A DNA stretch of 64,000 nucleotides from Cryptosporidium bovis (Eukaryota > Apicomplexa > Conoidasida > Eucoccidiorida > Cryptosporidiidae), in NCBI GenBank assembly GCA_009768925.2, contig VHIT02000034.1, positions 62,001-126,000 of the forward strand. Reading direction: 5' to 3'. A program made the position numbers and the translations under genes. Of the stretch, positions 50,001 to 59,881 are shown piece by piece (the stretch's first letter is position 1; each line of letters opens with the position of its first letter). The notes under the pieces were generated by a model, which did not search any database, was not told the origin of the DNA, and was given only the letters and a program-made list of their open reading frames with translations.

Positions 50001-52127
50001 CAATGAATCTCTTTTTAGTTTTTGCGTATGAGCCAATGTATACTTAATGTACTTTACCTGTGGAAACAAAAAATCAGATCCTATGTTTATTTCAGAAAAA
50101 TCACATAAATCATCTATTTTTAACGGTAATCTCAATATACCATCAGGATTTACTACTTTCGAATTAAATAGTATTCCCAAATGATATTGTAATGAAAAAA
50201 ATAATGGTGTTAATTGAATATTTGATTTACTTATTATTATTTTTAATTTATTTAATTGAAATCTCTTCACTGCTGATGGTATTATCTTTGAATTCCAATA
50301 TATATTGGATTCATCTGTATTGCACAGTATCTTATTTAAATAATCTATCAACAATATCTGTATTGTCTCTTCATTCACTAATGCTTGATCCTTAAATGAT
50401 ATATGCATCTCCTCTTCCCACAATCTTTTTATTGTTCTTGCTATTATCTCTTTCACTGCAGTATTTCTTATTGGTTCTATTACTTTTCCTTGTGCTAATT
50501 TACCTAATCCATATCCTATATTTATTCCATAATTATGGAGTAACTCAGTTATTTCCCATGGATCGTGAAATCCTACATATAGGTCATTTATAGTCGGAAG
50601 TAAATCCTTGACTAATCTTAACCTCATTGCCTGACTTGCATTGTACAAAGTCGAATGCCTTGATACTCCACTATTCTTTTTTGTTGTATCTATATTAATA
50701 TAATCGTTTGTTGGATCACCTCTTTTTGAATTCAAAAATAGCGGTATCGAAATAGTTGATGGAAGTGACGAATGTGTATATGTTAAAACAAATTCTTCTC
50801 TTAGCCTTTTAAGTGGTTGAGCTTCTTTATTCTCATCTATGTACAACGGAAACATTTCTCCGCAATGTCTGATAAAATATAAGCCATCTGTTCTATGTTG
50901 CCATATTTTAAAGTGGTATTTTATACCATAACATTTATAGAGATCAGTTGTTTCTATTGGAAAAGGCCACCCCTGAATATTTAATTGTTCCGCTGCAAAA
51001 TTCAATTGATTTGCTAATTCGGGATTATATGTTAATAATGAATCGAAAAGTACGTTTACTTCTTTTTTACTTTTTCCGTTTACCACACTAAAGTTATGAA
51101 ATGTATCACCTATATCTTCTAGGCTTGGAATTTCGTTTCTTGGTATCACTGATAACTTTAATATATCTTTCAGTATATCTTTAGGTTTTGGTACAAATGG
51201 AACAAGAGGCTCACAGTAGACTGAATATCCCATATACTTCACAATAGCACATATAGGTAAAGAAAATAATGATTTTGACCCTATTTGCATTAATACATCA
51301 CAGAATGCTTTCTTTGATTTAAATTCATTATTGTATAATCTTTTTGCTATTTCCCTTGAAATCCCTTTTCTTTTGCTTCCTAATATTATTGTAAATACTA
51401 TACTATCAAATACAAACACTCTATCATCGTCAAATAATGGTTTATAAATACTCCAAAGATCTGGATTTGACAAACTTGTTATTTCATAGTAAACTTTGGA
51501 AACACCGCTATTGAATGATGGATGGCAATGCAAAAGAGCCACCGTTGACGCTCTTGCTGCTGCATAGAACATTCCAATCTCTTTCAAAAATGACAGATCA
51601 GATTCTATAAATTTTGAATTATCCACTGCAAATCCCATATTTGAATTTGAGTGCCCATCCCTCCAGGTCCAATTTAACCTTTGGTACCAATTGTTACTTA
51701 GGCAAGTATTGCTTGGTGGGCCAGGAGTTAGTATTGATTTTAGTGGATGATCTTCACTTACTTCCCAACTCACTGGTGGAAGCTCTAGCTCGTTAGCACC
51801 ATCCGGAATTTCAATTGAACCTTCAGACTTGTACTTGGTACCAGTTGCTCTCGTGTTCTTAAGTTTCAACTTTTGCTTACCTATAAACCTCGATGCTGAT
51901 TTCAATAAACTTAAGTTTCTACAAGTTATCTCTCTTTCATAAGTCGCACAGTTTGTTTTATCAATAAACTCCTCAAACCACATATCTGGGTTTATTCTTA
52001 AAATGTAGTTTTTATCAAGATTCATATCTTGATTCTCAGAACTCCATAATTGTTCCGGCCTCTCAAATGTATCTTTAATTTTCTCATTCTTTGAAAATTC
52101 TATTGCTGGACTTTTAATCGACTCCAT
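47055..52127 (-). CDS. CLU-like protein (clustered mitochondria/TIF31 family) with TPR region
   Basis: 1690 residues from ATG 52127; the frame extends eight codons to a GTG. Landmarks of the CLU domain are recognisable: NSNMGFAVDNSKF, SLPICAIVKYMGYSVYCEPL, QLNIQGWPFPIETTDLYKCY, GLYFIRHCGEMFPLY and LREEFVLTYTHSS. A CLU-central block follows (ITELLHNYGINIGYGLGKLA, then VKEIIARTIKRLWEEEM). The segment at about 910-1120 has TPR-like helical repeats (LFILLNIGYLTLQHNKLEEC, ending YLGPTHKLT as in CLU TPRs). The rest is Asn-rich insertion. CLU proteins bind mRNAs of nuclear-encoded mitochondrial proteins and affect mitochondrial distribution. Cryptosporidium has only a reduced mitosome, so retention is notable. 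No membrane span or signal peptide. Confidence 0.75.
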   Translation of the reverse strand: MESIKSPAIEFSKNEKIKDTFERPEQLWSSENQDMNLDKNYILRINPDMWFEEFIDKTNCATYEREITCRNLSLLKSASRFIGKQKLKLKNTRATGTKYKSEGSIEIPDGANELELPPVSWEVSEDHPLKSILTPGPPSNTCLSNNWYQRLNWTWRDGHSNSNMGFAVDNSKFIESDLSFLKEIGMFYAAARASTVALLHCHPSFNSGVSKVYYEITSLSNPDLWSIYKPLFDDDRVFVFDSIVFTIILGSKRKGISREIAKRLYNNEFKSKKAFCDVLMQIGSKSLFSLPICAIVKYMGYSVYCEPLVPFVPKPKDILKDILKLSVIPRNEIPSLEDIGDTFHNFSVVNGKSKKEVNVLFDSLLTYNPELANQLNFAAEQLNIQGWPFPIETTDLYKCYGIKYHFKIWQHRTDGLYFIRHCGEMFPLYIDENKEAQPLKRLREEFVLTYTHSSLPSTISIPLFLNSKRGDPTNDYINIDTTKKNSGVSRHSTLYNASQAMRLRLVKDLLPTINDLYVGFHDPWEITELLHNYGINIGYGLGKLAQGKVIEPIRNTAVKEIIARTIKRLWEEEMHISFKDQALVNEETIQILLIDYLNKILCNTDESNIYWNSKIIPSAVKRFQLNKLKIIISKSNIQLTPLFFSLQYHLGILFNSKVVNPDGILRLPLKIDDLCDFSEINIGSDFLFPQVKYIKYTLAHTQKLKRDSLKEQILGKNQNYSPILNLFGNHSNKNYFNNKLVSDSETQVFAWNETGIIRGYYPRIKIIIPRTIKSINICKTVLCQYIWRLRIPTWNRMFLSSSRRTREDWDEHCINNNSNKNNDDKIIKTSENYYLFSLSSVLYNPIYSNIITTGSIGVLKANLEGYATPCHPKCKPFVNNYNIEDRYIIDGKKDKNLDNIKCEWYYDCYKSLYYLLIVKRYAGESLERILFILLNIGYLTLQHNKLEECLSICHVSILYTPETPKFRVFVLSLKIQCLIRMNKLEEAIVEFNYMNTLLNQLYGDCRNCLISTKLQLCFSVLYYINGDYNNCLLNSIKVEKILTPLLREVSQDDSTHWMIMIALRFSALSTLKMGKYASTIVIGEKMLRSTIKSTKRQIYLESICRYIIGEATIRCGRYSDGLKILLNCIPELDKYLGPTHKLTIKLLMMSTGCKILLGCRDLMFPPLNLQNRETEIDNDYQYQVVYDLVCSDRQNNLVDREICMNNNMRSNILNGVTECINMNPYWTKLPITLIYDDILIMEKSVYDIVTAKYRDEALSMCRTLLNRLITNINGLSGTLNTDNDEKQIWYNRILWVLKYEIVIAIFSIPQDDFVKLLISFKSLAVSTSSSPFVKDLTFGRNITYHKDDSRINQRFNSEMSQNAAYLGIDKELIEKGGVSQRMINKRIVDFTDYGYIDYCNINTNIYENISSKNTIESGIGANSNSFGASVVMSPRQMAHKSQEKEIYWDLITSEPTMTIVDICNNIYRKIIKKELYSGYEWCLLLVKRVLSGKANTSEINIMLNLIRILLSKFHKKYIIALVYPETISTLDYTSISEGNFSDKFQEKTKYGLKAYQNIYYHNIDDNNNIINSDNTYVNTSSTKINGINCRNIENKSRITNRGDNLRNKHGDNINSNLFIKKIESNIDYNVLPQYTSEVAANLMLPMNYGIKGVDVNKDIRWKDPYRNYKNYDSEIQSNSQYYIPRNLYEK

Positions 52128-52266
52128 TTTATTTTCGATAGCAAAAAACACATTACATCAAAGTTAAAGTAAGTTTAATGTTTTAGCATGCCCTTATTTC
52201 TTTTTTATATCCCTTCTTATACATTTATCGTTTGATTTAACCTTCTTTATTCCTTATTTATTTTCC

Positions 52267-52274
52267 TGCATGCA
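52267..52274. promoter_or_regulatory. TGCATGCA palindrome (AP2-type)
   Basis: It lies 140 bp upstream of the CLU-like ATG. TGCATGCA is a known apicomplexan AP2-factor binding sequence. It is paired with a GGCGGGAA box 58 bp away. Confidence 0.45.
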
Positions 52275-52324
52275 ACCTTCAATCTTTTGCAGACATTTAC
52301 CGCCGCAACCCTGCCACATTATAG

Positions 52325-52332
52325 GGCGGGAA
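52325..52332 (+). promoter_or_regulatory. GGCGGGAA box
   Basis: It lies 198 bp upstream of the CLU-like gene ATG (52127), the same distance as the UBE2G1 box from its ATG. Confidence 0.4.
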
Positions 52333-53404
52333 TTGCTTAAGCTAATCATTTAACCCGATAATGAAAAAATAAGACGGTCAACAAAGTACATTTACTCGTT
52401 AATGTTTGAATGTAGTGGTGTTGAATGGTTTAATGTGAGAACGTAAACTGCTGTCAGTGATATTTATTCCACATCTAACTAGGGTTCTAGTGGTTACTGT
52501 CTCTGAGGCAGCGCAATAAAAGGTTAATAAAAAAAATAGGCGGCTAAAACCTATGGCCATCTTTCAAATGGAGAAGAAACATCTCTTTATGTTTATTTTT
52601 TAGTTAGTTAATTAGCAAAAAAACTAGCCTCACACCCTCTCCAGGTGTGGAATTATCAGTGGTTTGTAGAAATAAGATGTCACGAAATAACTTGTTTATA
52701 GATGTAGATGTAAACTGCAACTCAAAGTATCACTGTGATTACTATAGCATTTTGAATAGATTAGAGATATGCAGGATTATAACACTTAAATTTCAATCTT
52801 TGACTTATCTGTGGTTGGAATAAATTTTCGCTAGCAATTTTTCTCTTTCCTAATTCGAGGTTAATAAATAAAATTGAAAAATATGAATAGTATATTCCTC
52901 GTCCCATGTGAATGGCTGTAGTTTATCTAAATAAAACACACCATTACAGTTACAGTTAATCCGTAAACGAGTATTTTACTCATTATATTTAGGAGAGGAG
53001 TTTTTATACTTAGGTAAATTAAACAATTCACTTATTGCTACGGGATTAGGAGTAAGAATCAAATATATTAACTGTTGAATAAATTAAAGGACCAGAACAT
53101 ATATTAATTTAAAATAGTTTACTAGTAACTATTTTTTTCCCTGCATTTTTAGGGGTTTTGACTGAAGACATGATACTCTGCTATAAGTCACAACAAATAC
53201 AAAATTTATATTATTTCTGTTTAAGGCGGTGAGAAATAAATGTATAAATAGAATTATAAATACAGTCATTCAGGTTGTAATTTTCTTTATATAAAAGAAA
53301 TAGAAGTTGATTGTATAACTTTAAATTTAGAAGGAAAGTGAAAAAGTACATAGCATGTTGAATGTAAAAAACAAATTAAGGTGTCTTGTTTGGAATTTGA
53401 GTTA

Positions 53405-54310
53405 ATGGGTTGGTTTTTTCCCACCTACTTACTTTTATATAATGTAGTTATATACTTAATAAGGGATTTAAAACACGATGCCATAAGAAATCAGGTAGAA
53501 CCTTTTTTTAGCTCATGCCTTTTAAAGTTAACTGCAGCTGGTGGTGGATCACCCGAATTTCCTCGAAAAAGAGGCTCTGAAAACATAGATAGAATTCGTT
53601 CGAATGCACTAAGTGCTATGCAAATGCTTTCTTTAGATGATGATGATGATGATAGTTACGAGTTGGAGTCTTCACTTGTAGGTATTTGCCAGTCTTTAAG
53701 GGAATCTATCGACCCCCGTGAAACTGATGAAGTTTCTAGTAGTGGTCTTGAAGAAATGATTAGAAATGAGATCATTTCTGAAAGGGGTTCTGAGGATGCA
53801 ACAATTCATGATAAGGATGTTTTGAAAAAACTAAAGGAAATGAAGAAAAAGTACTACAGAAAATGGGAAATTTCCCAGGAAACAAGTAATAGACTGGAAA
53901 GTTTATTAAGTGAATTAGAGAAAAAACAAAGCTCTCAAAGATGTCTCGACAAAGACGATATTCGTGCAGTTGAAGAACGAATACTCAAAACCAGTCATGA
54001 AATTGAAGCACTTTCTCTTATTAAGTCTGCCCTTGAAAGGAGATATAAGACTATATTGGATGTAGAAAGAGAAATCAATATTAGAAAAGGGAGATCTCAC
54101 ACTCGTTCAAGTGACCCAAGCCGCCACCAATCAGTCTCTTCGACAAGAAAAGAGCAGAGACATCAACATGATTCTTCTTCAGAAGATAGTGACCCAGGTG
54201 TATCTCATACTCATGGTTCAAAATCAGGTGCCTCAAGTGGTAAATATGGTTATAATTTCCGTGGTTTAACAGGAAAAAGAAGACACAGGAGAAAGAAGAG
54301 CACGGTGTAA
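53405..54310 (+). CDS. Secreted coiled-coil protein with basic tail
   Basis: 301 residues from ATG 53405; the open frame starts at a GTG eight codons earlier. The N-terminus MGWFFPTYLLLYNVVIYLI is a probable signal peptide. A mainly helical part follows: an acidic DDDDDD run (about 80-86), a helix (LEEMIRNEIISERG), and a coiled coil about 140-235 (KKLKEMKKKYYRKWEISQET; RILKTSHEIEALSLIKSALE) with a single Cys. The tail is Ser/His/Arg-rich and ends in GLTGKRRHRRKKSTV. The layout resembles module B plus basic spacer of the mucin-like protein at 15415, suggesting a common secreted family. Function is unknown; host or vacuole export is conceivable but only inferred. Confidence 0.75.
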   Translation: MGWFFPTYLLLYNVVIYLIRDLKHDAIRNQVEPFFSSCLLKLTAAGGGSPEFPRKRGSENIDRIRSNALSAMQMLSLDDDDDDSYELESSLVGICQSLRESIDPRETDEVSSSGLEEMIRNEIISERGSEDATIHDKDVLKKLKEMKKKYYRKWEISQETSNRLESLLSELEKKQSSQRCLDKDDIRAVEERILKTSHEIEALSLIKSALERRYKTILDVEREINIRKGRSHTRSSDPSRHQSVSSTRKEQRHQHDSSSEDSDPGVSHTHGSKSGASSGKYGYNFRGLTGKRRHRRKKSTV

Positions 54311-55256
54311 TATCTTTCTCCTTTGGAAAATCGTATTCAATTTATATATTCGAAGATAAATTATGTGTTCTAAATGATATTTATTTATTTGATCATTATT
54401 ATTTATTTTAAATTGGCTAGTTATTTTTTATTTATCAATTGATTTTTTATTATTAACTATCTGAAATTTCAGCAACGGAAGAAATTGTGATTTATTATTT
54501 CATTACTTTTGATTTATATCGGCAGGGAAAGAAGAGTCGTTAAGAGGTTTTATATGGTTAATGTAAGCATCAATTAATGGTCTTTTTTTTACAACTACTT
54601 AATTTAACAGGTCGATATTTTGTTTATTAATTTTTAGTGAACAAAATAATGTATCATGCCTTATTGAAATACATTCTCATACTTAAAATATGCAGTATCT
54701 TAGTAATGTGGTTCTCTCTGATGAATTAAAGCAATACATTGTGTTTTCATATGGTTATTTTTAAGATGTAAATGATTTATCTTGTTTAAATCGTGTGAAT
54801 TGTCATTATACTTATTATAGAATGAAGATATTTTTTCATTTCTCATTTGAATGTGTCACGTTCTAGTTGAACCGATTTTTACAAACTTTGATACTTTTTA
54901 ATTTCTCATTATGGTATTTTTTTTGTACTTTATTTTTGTTTTATCGATGTTAAAAATAGAATATCGACATTTCTCCTTGTTGCATTTCTACACTTTTCTG
55001 GGAAAACCTACAAGAGCTTCTCTTTAATCCTTTATTAATTTTATTCACGCCTCTAGGTAGACATATGTGCTGGTAAATGTGGGCTTTGAGGAGTGCAGCT
55101 AAATCTGACTTTAAGTTAGGGGTTCACTTTTATTCTGGCCCAATTATTTCACTTTTATTGGGTTGATGACTAGGTGCGATTGCTTCATATTTAGCAATAA
55201 TGTAGACTATTATTAAATTTCAAGTCAATTTATAAATTAAATTCATTGATTGGAAG

Positions 55257-55264
55257 TGCATGCA
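55257..55264. promoter_or_regulatory. TGCATGCA palindrome (AP2-type)
   Basis: It is separated from GGCGGGAG by three bases, upstream of RecQ, and repeats the pairing seen at 52267/52325. Confidence 0.4.
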
Positions 55265-55267
55265 TAG

Positions 55268-55275
55268 GGCGGGAG
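55268..55275 (+). promoter_or_regulatory. GGCGGGAG box
   Basis: This is a one-base variant of the GGCGGGAA boxes, 524 bp upstream of the RecQ ATG. Confidence 0.35.
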
Positions 55276-55798
55276 CTTAGTCCCCACATTTTTTTAAAAA
55301 TTAAGGTAAAAAATACCCAAATGGCAATTTAAAATAGAATAGGCATGTAATTTACCGGTATAAAGACAAAGTTTGCGGAGTGTGAGAAATATAAATTTTA
55401 AATTTGGAAGAGAAATCTCGATTTCTGGTTCTGAATGTGATGAATTAAAACAGAATTATTAACTTTCACTTATTTATAGCAACGGAGAGGTTAAATAGTT
55501 TGGAGAATATTTAACTGTTCAACCCGTCAAAATAAGATTAGATAATAAAAATACAATAATATAAAAAAGAAAACTTTTACATTCTTTTTATTTGGAAAAA
55601 AAGTAGATTTATCGAAGTTAAGCATAAAACTACAGTGAAGGCAAATAAATATAGTAGATAGTTTACGGAAAGCGTTGAGTGAAACAAAAAAATAAAGATA
55701 ATTTAATAGGTTATTAAATAAACACGACATATACACATTCGAAGATAGAACGAAATCAATGAAAATATTTTGGTCACGGTGATGATACTTATGATGAA

Positions 55799-58700
55799 AT
55801 GAGTAATATGAAAAAACGGACAATAAGGGAGATTTATGATGGAGACGATTTATCTGAAGTTGTATTAAACTTACCATTAACTCCATATAGTGAAGAATTT
55901 GTGTGTTATAAAAAAAAACTAGACAAAGCCATTTGTGACTTGAAAACACTTGTAAATGAAGAATTATCTAAGGGAGCAAGTAATAATTTGGATTTAATCC
56001 TCAATAATATTAAGAAAAACATGTCTCTGAGCAGAGATATAAAAAACGGTACAGGACAGTTGGATGTTGAAATAAGAAATGACAAGTATTTTTGCATATA
56101 TTTGGAAATACTTGAACTGGAAAAAGGCATCTCTGATATAATAGGGTGTTTTATAAAGTGGAAAAATGACCATTACTATACAATGTGGGATGATCTTTCA
56201 AGCCCTCCTCAAGAATTAAGAGATCTTTGGATGAAGTTTAAGGACAAGATATCAAACATAATAACTAGTTGTAAAAGAATAAGTTTGCAACCTCTTCCAA
56301 GATTATTGATAAGTGATAAGGTAAAATCAGAAGACAATGAAGGTGGTGGTGATAAGGAAGATGACGCGAAGGAAAAAAATGAAGCTAGGAAGGACGTAAT
56401 TTGTGTCAAAGAGAATGAAAATACTAGCATTATTATGAATAATAATTCCGTATTGGAGGAAAATAATTCTAAATTGGATAAAGCCAATTTTGAAAATACA
56501 AAGAAGTATAAGAAGGGTTCTGGTTCTGTTGGATTTTGGGGTCCAAAAATGGTTCCAAAAAGTAAGAATAGATATATAAGTGGTGTTTCAACTATAAGAT
56601 CAACAAGAAAAAGAACATATAATAGTAATGGTAGATATAAGAATATAAGAGATAAAGACATATCTGGAATAATAAAAAGCATAGAGAAGGGATTAAACTC
56701 AGAATCACTAGAGGAAAACAAAATAGAGATAAGAAATTTAAAAAAGTGGGAGAGAATAGAAGAAAAAAGATACGAATTAAAATGTAAAAAGTATTTGGTT
56801 AAACCTAAAGGAAACAATGAGTGTAATACAAATTTTGGTGATGACCTTAAAAATCCTTTAACTTGGTCGAATAATTTTTCAAAAGGTCTAAAGTTAAATA
56901 AAGACGAATGTGTCGATGAAACAAATAATTATGATGATAATAATATCGATCTATTCGAAACTTTAAGGGTAGAAATTAACAGGGTGGATGTTGGAAGTGT
57001 TTATGACGTGAATAACGATAATATGTCTGAATATAGGAAATTGTGTATTTGTTTTTTAGAAAAATATTTTGGTCATAATGAATTTAGAAAAGGACAACTG
57101 GAAACGATAAGTTCAGTTCTGCTTGGTATAGAAGGGAGAGAAAAGTACGGTAACAATAATAATTGTAGCAATGGCGATTTTAGTAATGGGTGTGTATTAA
57201 TACTTCCAACGGGATACGGAAAAAGTTTATGTTATCAATACTTATCAATATTAATAAACAAATGGTATAAAAAGGTAACAATGGTAGTAACACCACTAAT
57301 ATCATTAATGCAAGATCAGTTGAGAAATTTGAACGAAAATATAAGGGGAGCAATATGGAATTCAAATGTTTCTTATATTGAAAAAAAATACGTAATAGAA
57401 TTAATAACAAAGGGTGAATTGGATGTACTATTTATCACCCCTGAGAGTATATTTTCAAGCTATTTATGTAAGGGTTTAGCAACGAAGAGCGATAACAATG
57501 GTGTATTGGATTTGATGAACAATAATATAGGTTTACTATGCATAGATGAAGCTCATTGTGTGAGTGAGTGGGGGCACTCATTTAGGCCTAGTTATTATTC
57601 GTCAATTAGCTATTTGATAAATCAATATAAAATCAAGAATGTGTTGGGTATAACAGCAACGGCACCAAAAGATGTGTTACAGGAATTACAAAACTTATTA
57701 AAATTGAGTAATGTAATACAACCATACGCAAATCAAAGTATACAAAGGAATAATTTGATATGCAAAGTTATATATCTAAATTTACTAAAAAAAAGTGGGG
57801 TTCTAAGCAATAATTCAAAGGATTCTAATGGTCAAACAATATCGTCAAATAGAATACCTAAACAATACAACAATTTTACATTGGTTTGGGACCATGTAAA
57901 ATATTCTGTTATGAGTAAAGATGTAGCTAACAAAGAGAGTAAAATTAAAGGTGGAACTACGAGAAGGGGGATATGGTCTAATTGTAAAAATATATTAATA
58001 TATGTTTGGCAAAGATCTGATGTCGAGTCAGTGACAAATTACTTAAGATCTAAGGGAGCAAATGCACTTTATTACCATGGGATGATGAGTTCAAATGAGA
58101 GAGAGTTAGTTCAAAAGTCATTTATGGAGAACAAAACAAACATATTCGTTGCAACAAATTCTTTTGGAATGGGAATAGACAAGAAGGATATAGATGCAGT
58201 TATACATTGGAATATGCCAAATTCACTTGAACAATATATTCAAGAAACAGGTCGCTGTGCACGTGAATTGGATAACAAAGGTTATTGTTTATTGATACTT
58301 TCTGATGAGGACTATAAATTAAAGAGACAGATAATATCATCCTCACTTCCTGATAGGACTTCTCTTAGATGCTTAATACACACATTATTTTACAATTATA
58401 ATTTACTTGATAATAATTTTGGAATACCTGAGGATAAATTAATAGAATACAATATATTTTCAATAGATTTATTAAAAATGATACTAAATACAAAAAGCAA
58501 CGAGGAAATAGAGGTTATATTGCACATGTTAAAACCTTATATGGATTATATAGTGGGAAAGTTATGTGATCATAATAAGAATTACAATTGGAATTACTAT
58601 ATAAAAGGAAGCCCGTATGTGAAAATAAGGTTTTTCGATGAAAATTTCGAATATATAAATGAGAAGAATAGGTTTTTTGAAAGATTGTCTCCTTATTGTA

Positions 58701-59881
58701 CTGAGAATTCTGGAGTAATTACTGTAGATTTGCCTGAAGCTTCAAGGAATATGGGGGTTCCAATGGAACATTTGGAAGAGGAAATAGATTTATTGAGAAA
58801 TACATATAAAATAACGGTTGAGAGGGAGAGCAATAAACAGTGCGTTATTATTGGTATTATTTGTAACGAAAGCAATTTGGATTCAAATAGTAAATTATTT
58901 TTCAATAGTGGCAATAATATTAATGATAGATATCATAATATATTCACTGATGACGATACTGGTAAATTATTTGGTAATTGGAGGGATTTGTTGGTTAAAA
59001 AAATTTACGAGGAACTTTATATGAGAAATATAAATGAATTGTGGAAATTGGATATAGCATATATTTCATTTCAAAAATTTGTTAGTGATAAAGGGTCTAA
59101 AGATATGATATTTGATTATTACTTTGGCAATAAACGAATAGAATTGTATAATAAACTTTTAACAAATCAACCAGGTGACGAATCATTACTTTCATTGGAT
59201 ATTTCAAAAGATCATTCATTTTTAAACAAGATAAATGCTGAAATAAATAGTTCTGTTGACAATAATGAATATGATGAAAAAAAAATGGAAGTTGAATTTT
59301 GTGGTTTAGTAGAAGATGATTTATGGTTCAATAAATGGAATGATGAATTAATAAAAACTTTTGTTTATAATGAAATAAATAAAGTTTTTGGCGATGATTT
59401 AAAGAATGATATAATGGAGAAAACAGAATCATGTATAAAGGCAGGTGTAAGTTATTTAATAAGCTCTCATTTTTTAGATTACTATACAGTGCAATGGGAA
59501 ACTTATAGAATGTCATTGGAAAAAATAATTGAACATTATGGCAGTGTTAAACAAAGAAAAAACAGAAAAGGAAAGAAAATAGAACAGGATAATAAAGATA
59601 ATAGTGATGAATGTTGTTTATTTAAGCATTATTCAAATGGGCTAACAATTGATAAATTTGAGGTGATTTTTCCAGGTGACATAGCAAAGATACTTGTTGG
59701 TGTGACTTCTTTTAGATTTTGTTGCAAAAATGGTGGTACAAAGTTTTCTGGTTTTAAAGGAAAAGAAATGACAACAGTATCAAAACTTTGGGGAAAATTT
59801 AGCAACATTCCTTATAAGACTGTATTGAGGATATGTGAAGAAAAATTTAAGGAAATGGTAACTGATAAACTAGTGAAATAG
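55799..59881 (+). CDS. RecQ-family DNA helicase
   Basis: 1360 residues, single exon. Residues 1-410 are low complexity with an acidic stretch and a patch VGFWGPKMVPKSKNRY. The helicase core (about 415-850) has FRKGQLETISSVLLG (motif 0), LPTGYGKSLCYQY (motif I, about 469), VVTPLISLMQDQL, CIDEAHCVSEWGHSFRPSY (DEAH box, about 583, plus the RecQ aromatic loop), GITATAP, YYHGMMSSNERE, FGMGIDKKDIDAVIHW and YIQETGRCARE (motif VI). Motif VI reads GRCAR where RecQ enzymes usually have GRxGR. No clear zinc-binding RQC or HRDC domain is visible in the about 500-residue C-terminus, which points to a RECQL4-like rather than BLM/WRN type; this is tentative. RecQ helicases act 3'-5' in replication and repair. 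Confidence 0.9.
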   Translation: MSNMKKRTIREIYDGDDLSEVVLNLPLTPYSEEFVCYKKKLDKAICDLKTLVNEELSKGASNNLDLILNNIKKNMSLSRDIKNGTGQLDVEIRNDKYFCIYLEILELEKGISDIIGCFIKWKNDHYYTMWDDLSSPPQELRDLWMKFKDKISNIITSCKRISLQPLPRLLISDKVKSEDNEGGGDKEDDAKEKNEARKDVICVKENENTSIIMNNNSVLEENNSKLDKANFENTKKYKKGSGSVGFWGPKMVPKSKNRYISGVSTIRSTRKRTYNSNGRYKNIRDKDISGIIKSIEKGLNSESLEENKIEIRNLKKWERIEEKRYELKCKKYLVKPKGNNECNTNFGDDLKNPLTWSNNFSKGLKLNKDECVDETNNYDDNNIDLFETLRVEINRVDVGSVYDVNNDNMSEYRKLCICFLEKYFGHNEFRKGQLETISSVLLGIEGREKYGNNNNCSNGDFSNGCVLILPTGYGKSLCYQYLSILINKWYKKVTMVVTPLISLMQDQLRNLNENIRGAIWNSNVSYIEKKYVIELITKGELDVLFITPESIFSSYLCKGLATKSDNNGVLDLMNNNIGLLCIDEAHCVSEWGHSFRPSYYSSISYLINQYKIKNVLGITATAPKDVLQELQNLLKLSNVIQPYANQSIQRNNLICKVIYLNLLKKSGVLSNNSKDSNGQTISSNRIPKQYNNFTLVWDHVKYSVMSKDVANKESKIKGGTTRRGIWSNCKNILIYVWQRSDVESVTNYLRSKGANALYYHGMMSSNERELVQKSFMENKTNIFVATNSFGMGIDKKDIDAVIHWNMPNSLEQYIQETGRCARELDNKGYCLLILSDEDYKLKRQIISSSLPDRTSLRCLIHTLFYNYNLLDNNFGIPEDKLIEYNIFSIDLLKMILNTKSNEEIEVILHMLKPYMDYIVGKLCDHNKNYNWNYYIKGSPYVKIRFFDENFEYINEKNRFFERLSPYCTENSGVITVDLPEASRNMGVPMEHLEEEIDLLRNTYKITVERESNKQCVIIGIICNESNLDSNSKLFFNSGNNINDRYHNIFTDDDTGKLFGNWRDLLVKKIYEELYMRNINELWKLDIAYISFQKFVSDKGSKDMIFDYYFGNKRIELYNKLLTNQPGDESLLSLDISKDHSFLNKINAEINSSVDNNEYDEKKMEVEFCGLVEDDLWFNKWNDELIKTFVYNEINKVFGDDLKNDIMEKTESCIKAGVSYLISSHFLDYYTVQWETYRMSLEKIIEHYGSVKQRKNRKGKKIEQDNKDNSDECCLFKHYSNGLTIDKFEVIFPGDIAKILVGVTSFRFCCKNGGTKFSGFKGKEMTTVSKLWGKFSNIPYKTVLRICEEKFKEMVTDKLVK

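Larger units (their letters stand above)
52128..53404. other. Divergent intergenic region, 1.3 kb
   Basis: This region lies between the CLU-like gene (-) and the secreted coiled-coil gene (+). TGCATGCA (52267) and GGCGGGAA (52325) lie 58 bp apart just upstream of CLU. No exon was found; an ATG at 53354 runs into a stop after 16 codons. Confidence 0.5.
54311..55798. other. Intergenic region, 1.5 kb, co-directional
   Basis: This is AT-rich sequence with poly-T runs. About 530 bp before the RecQ ATG an adjacent TGCATGCA (55257) and GGCGGGAG (55268) form a composite promoter-like element. No exon or RNA gene was recognised. Confidence 0.5.
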
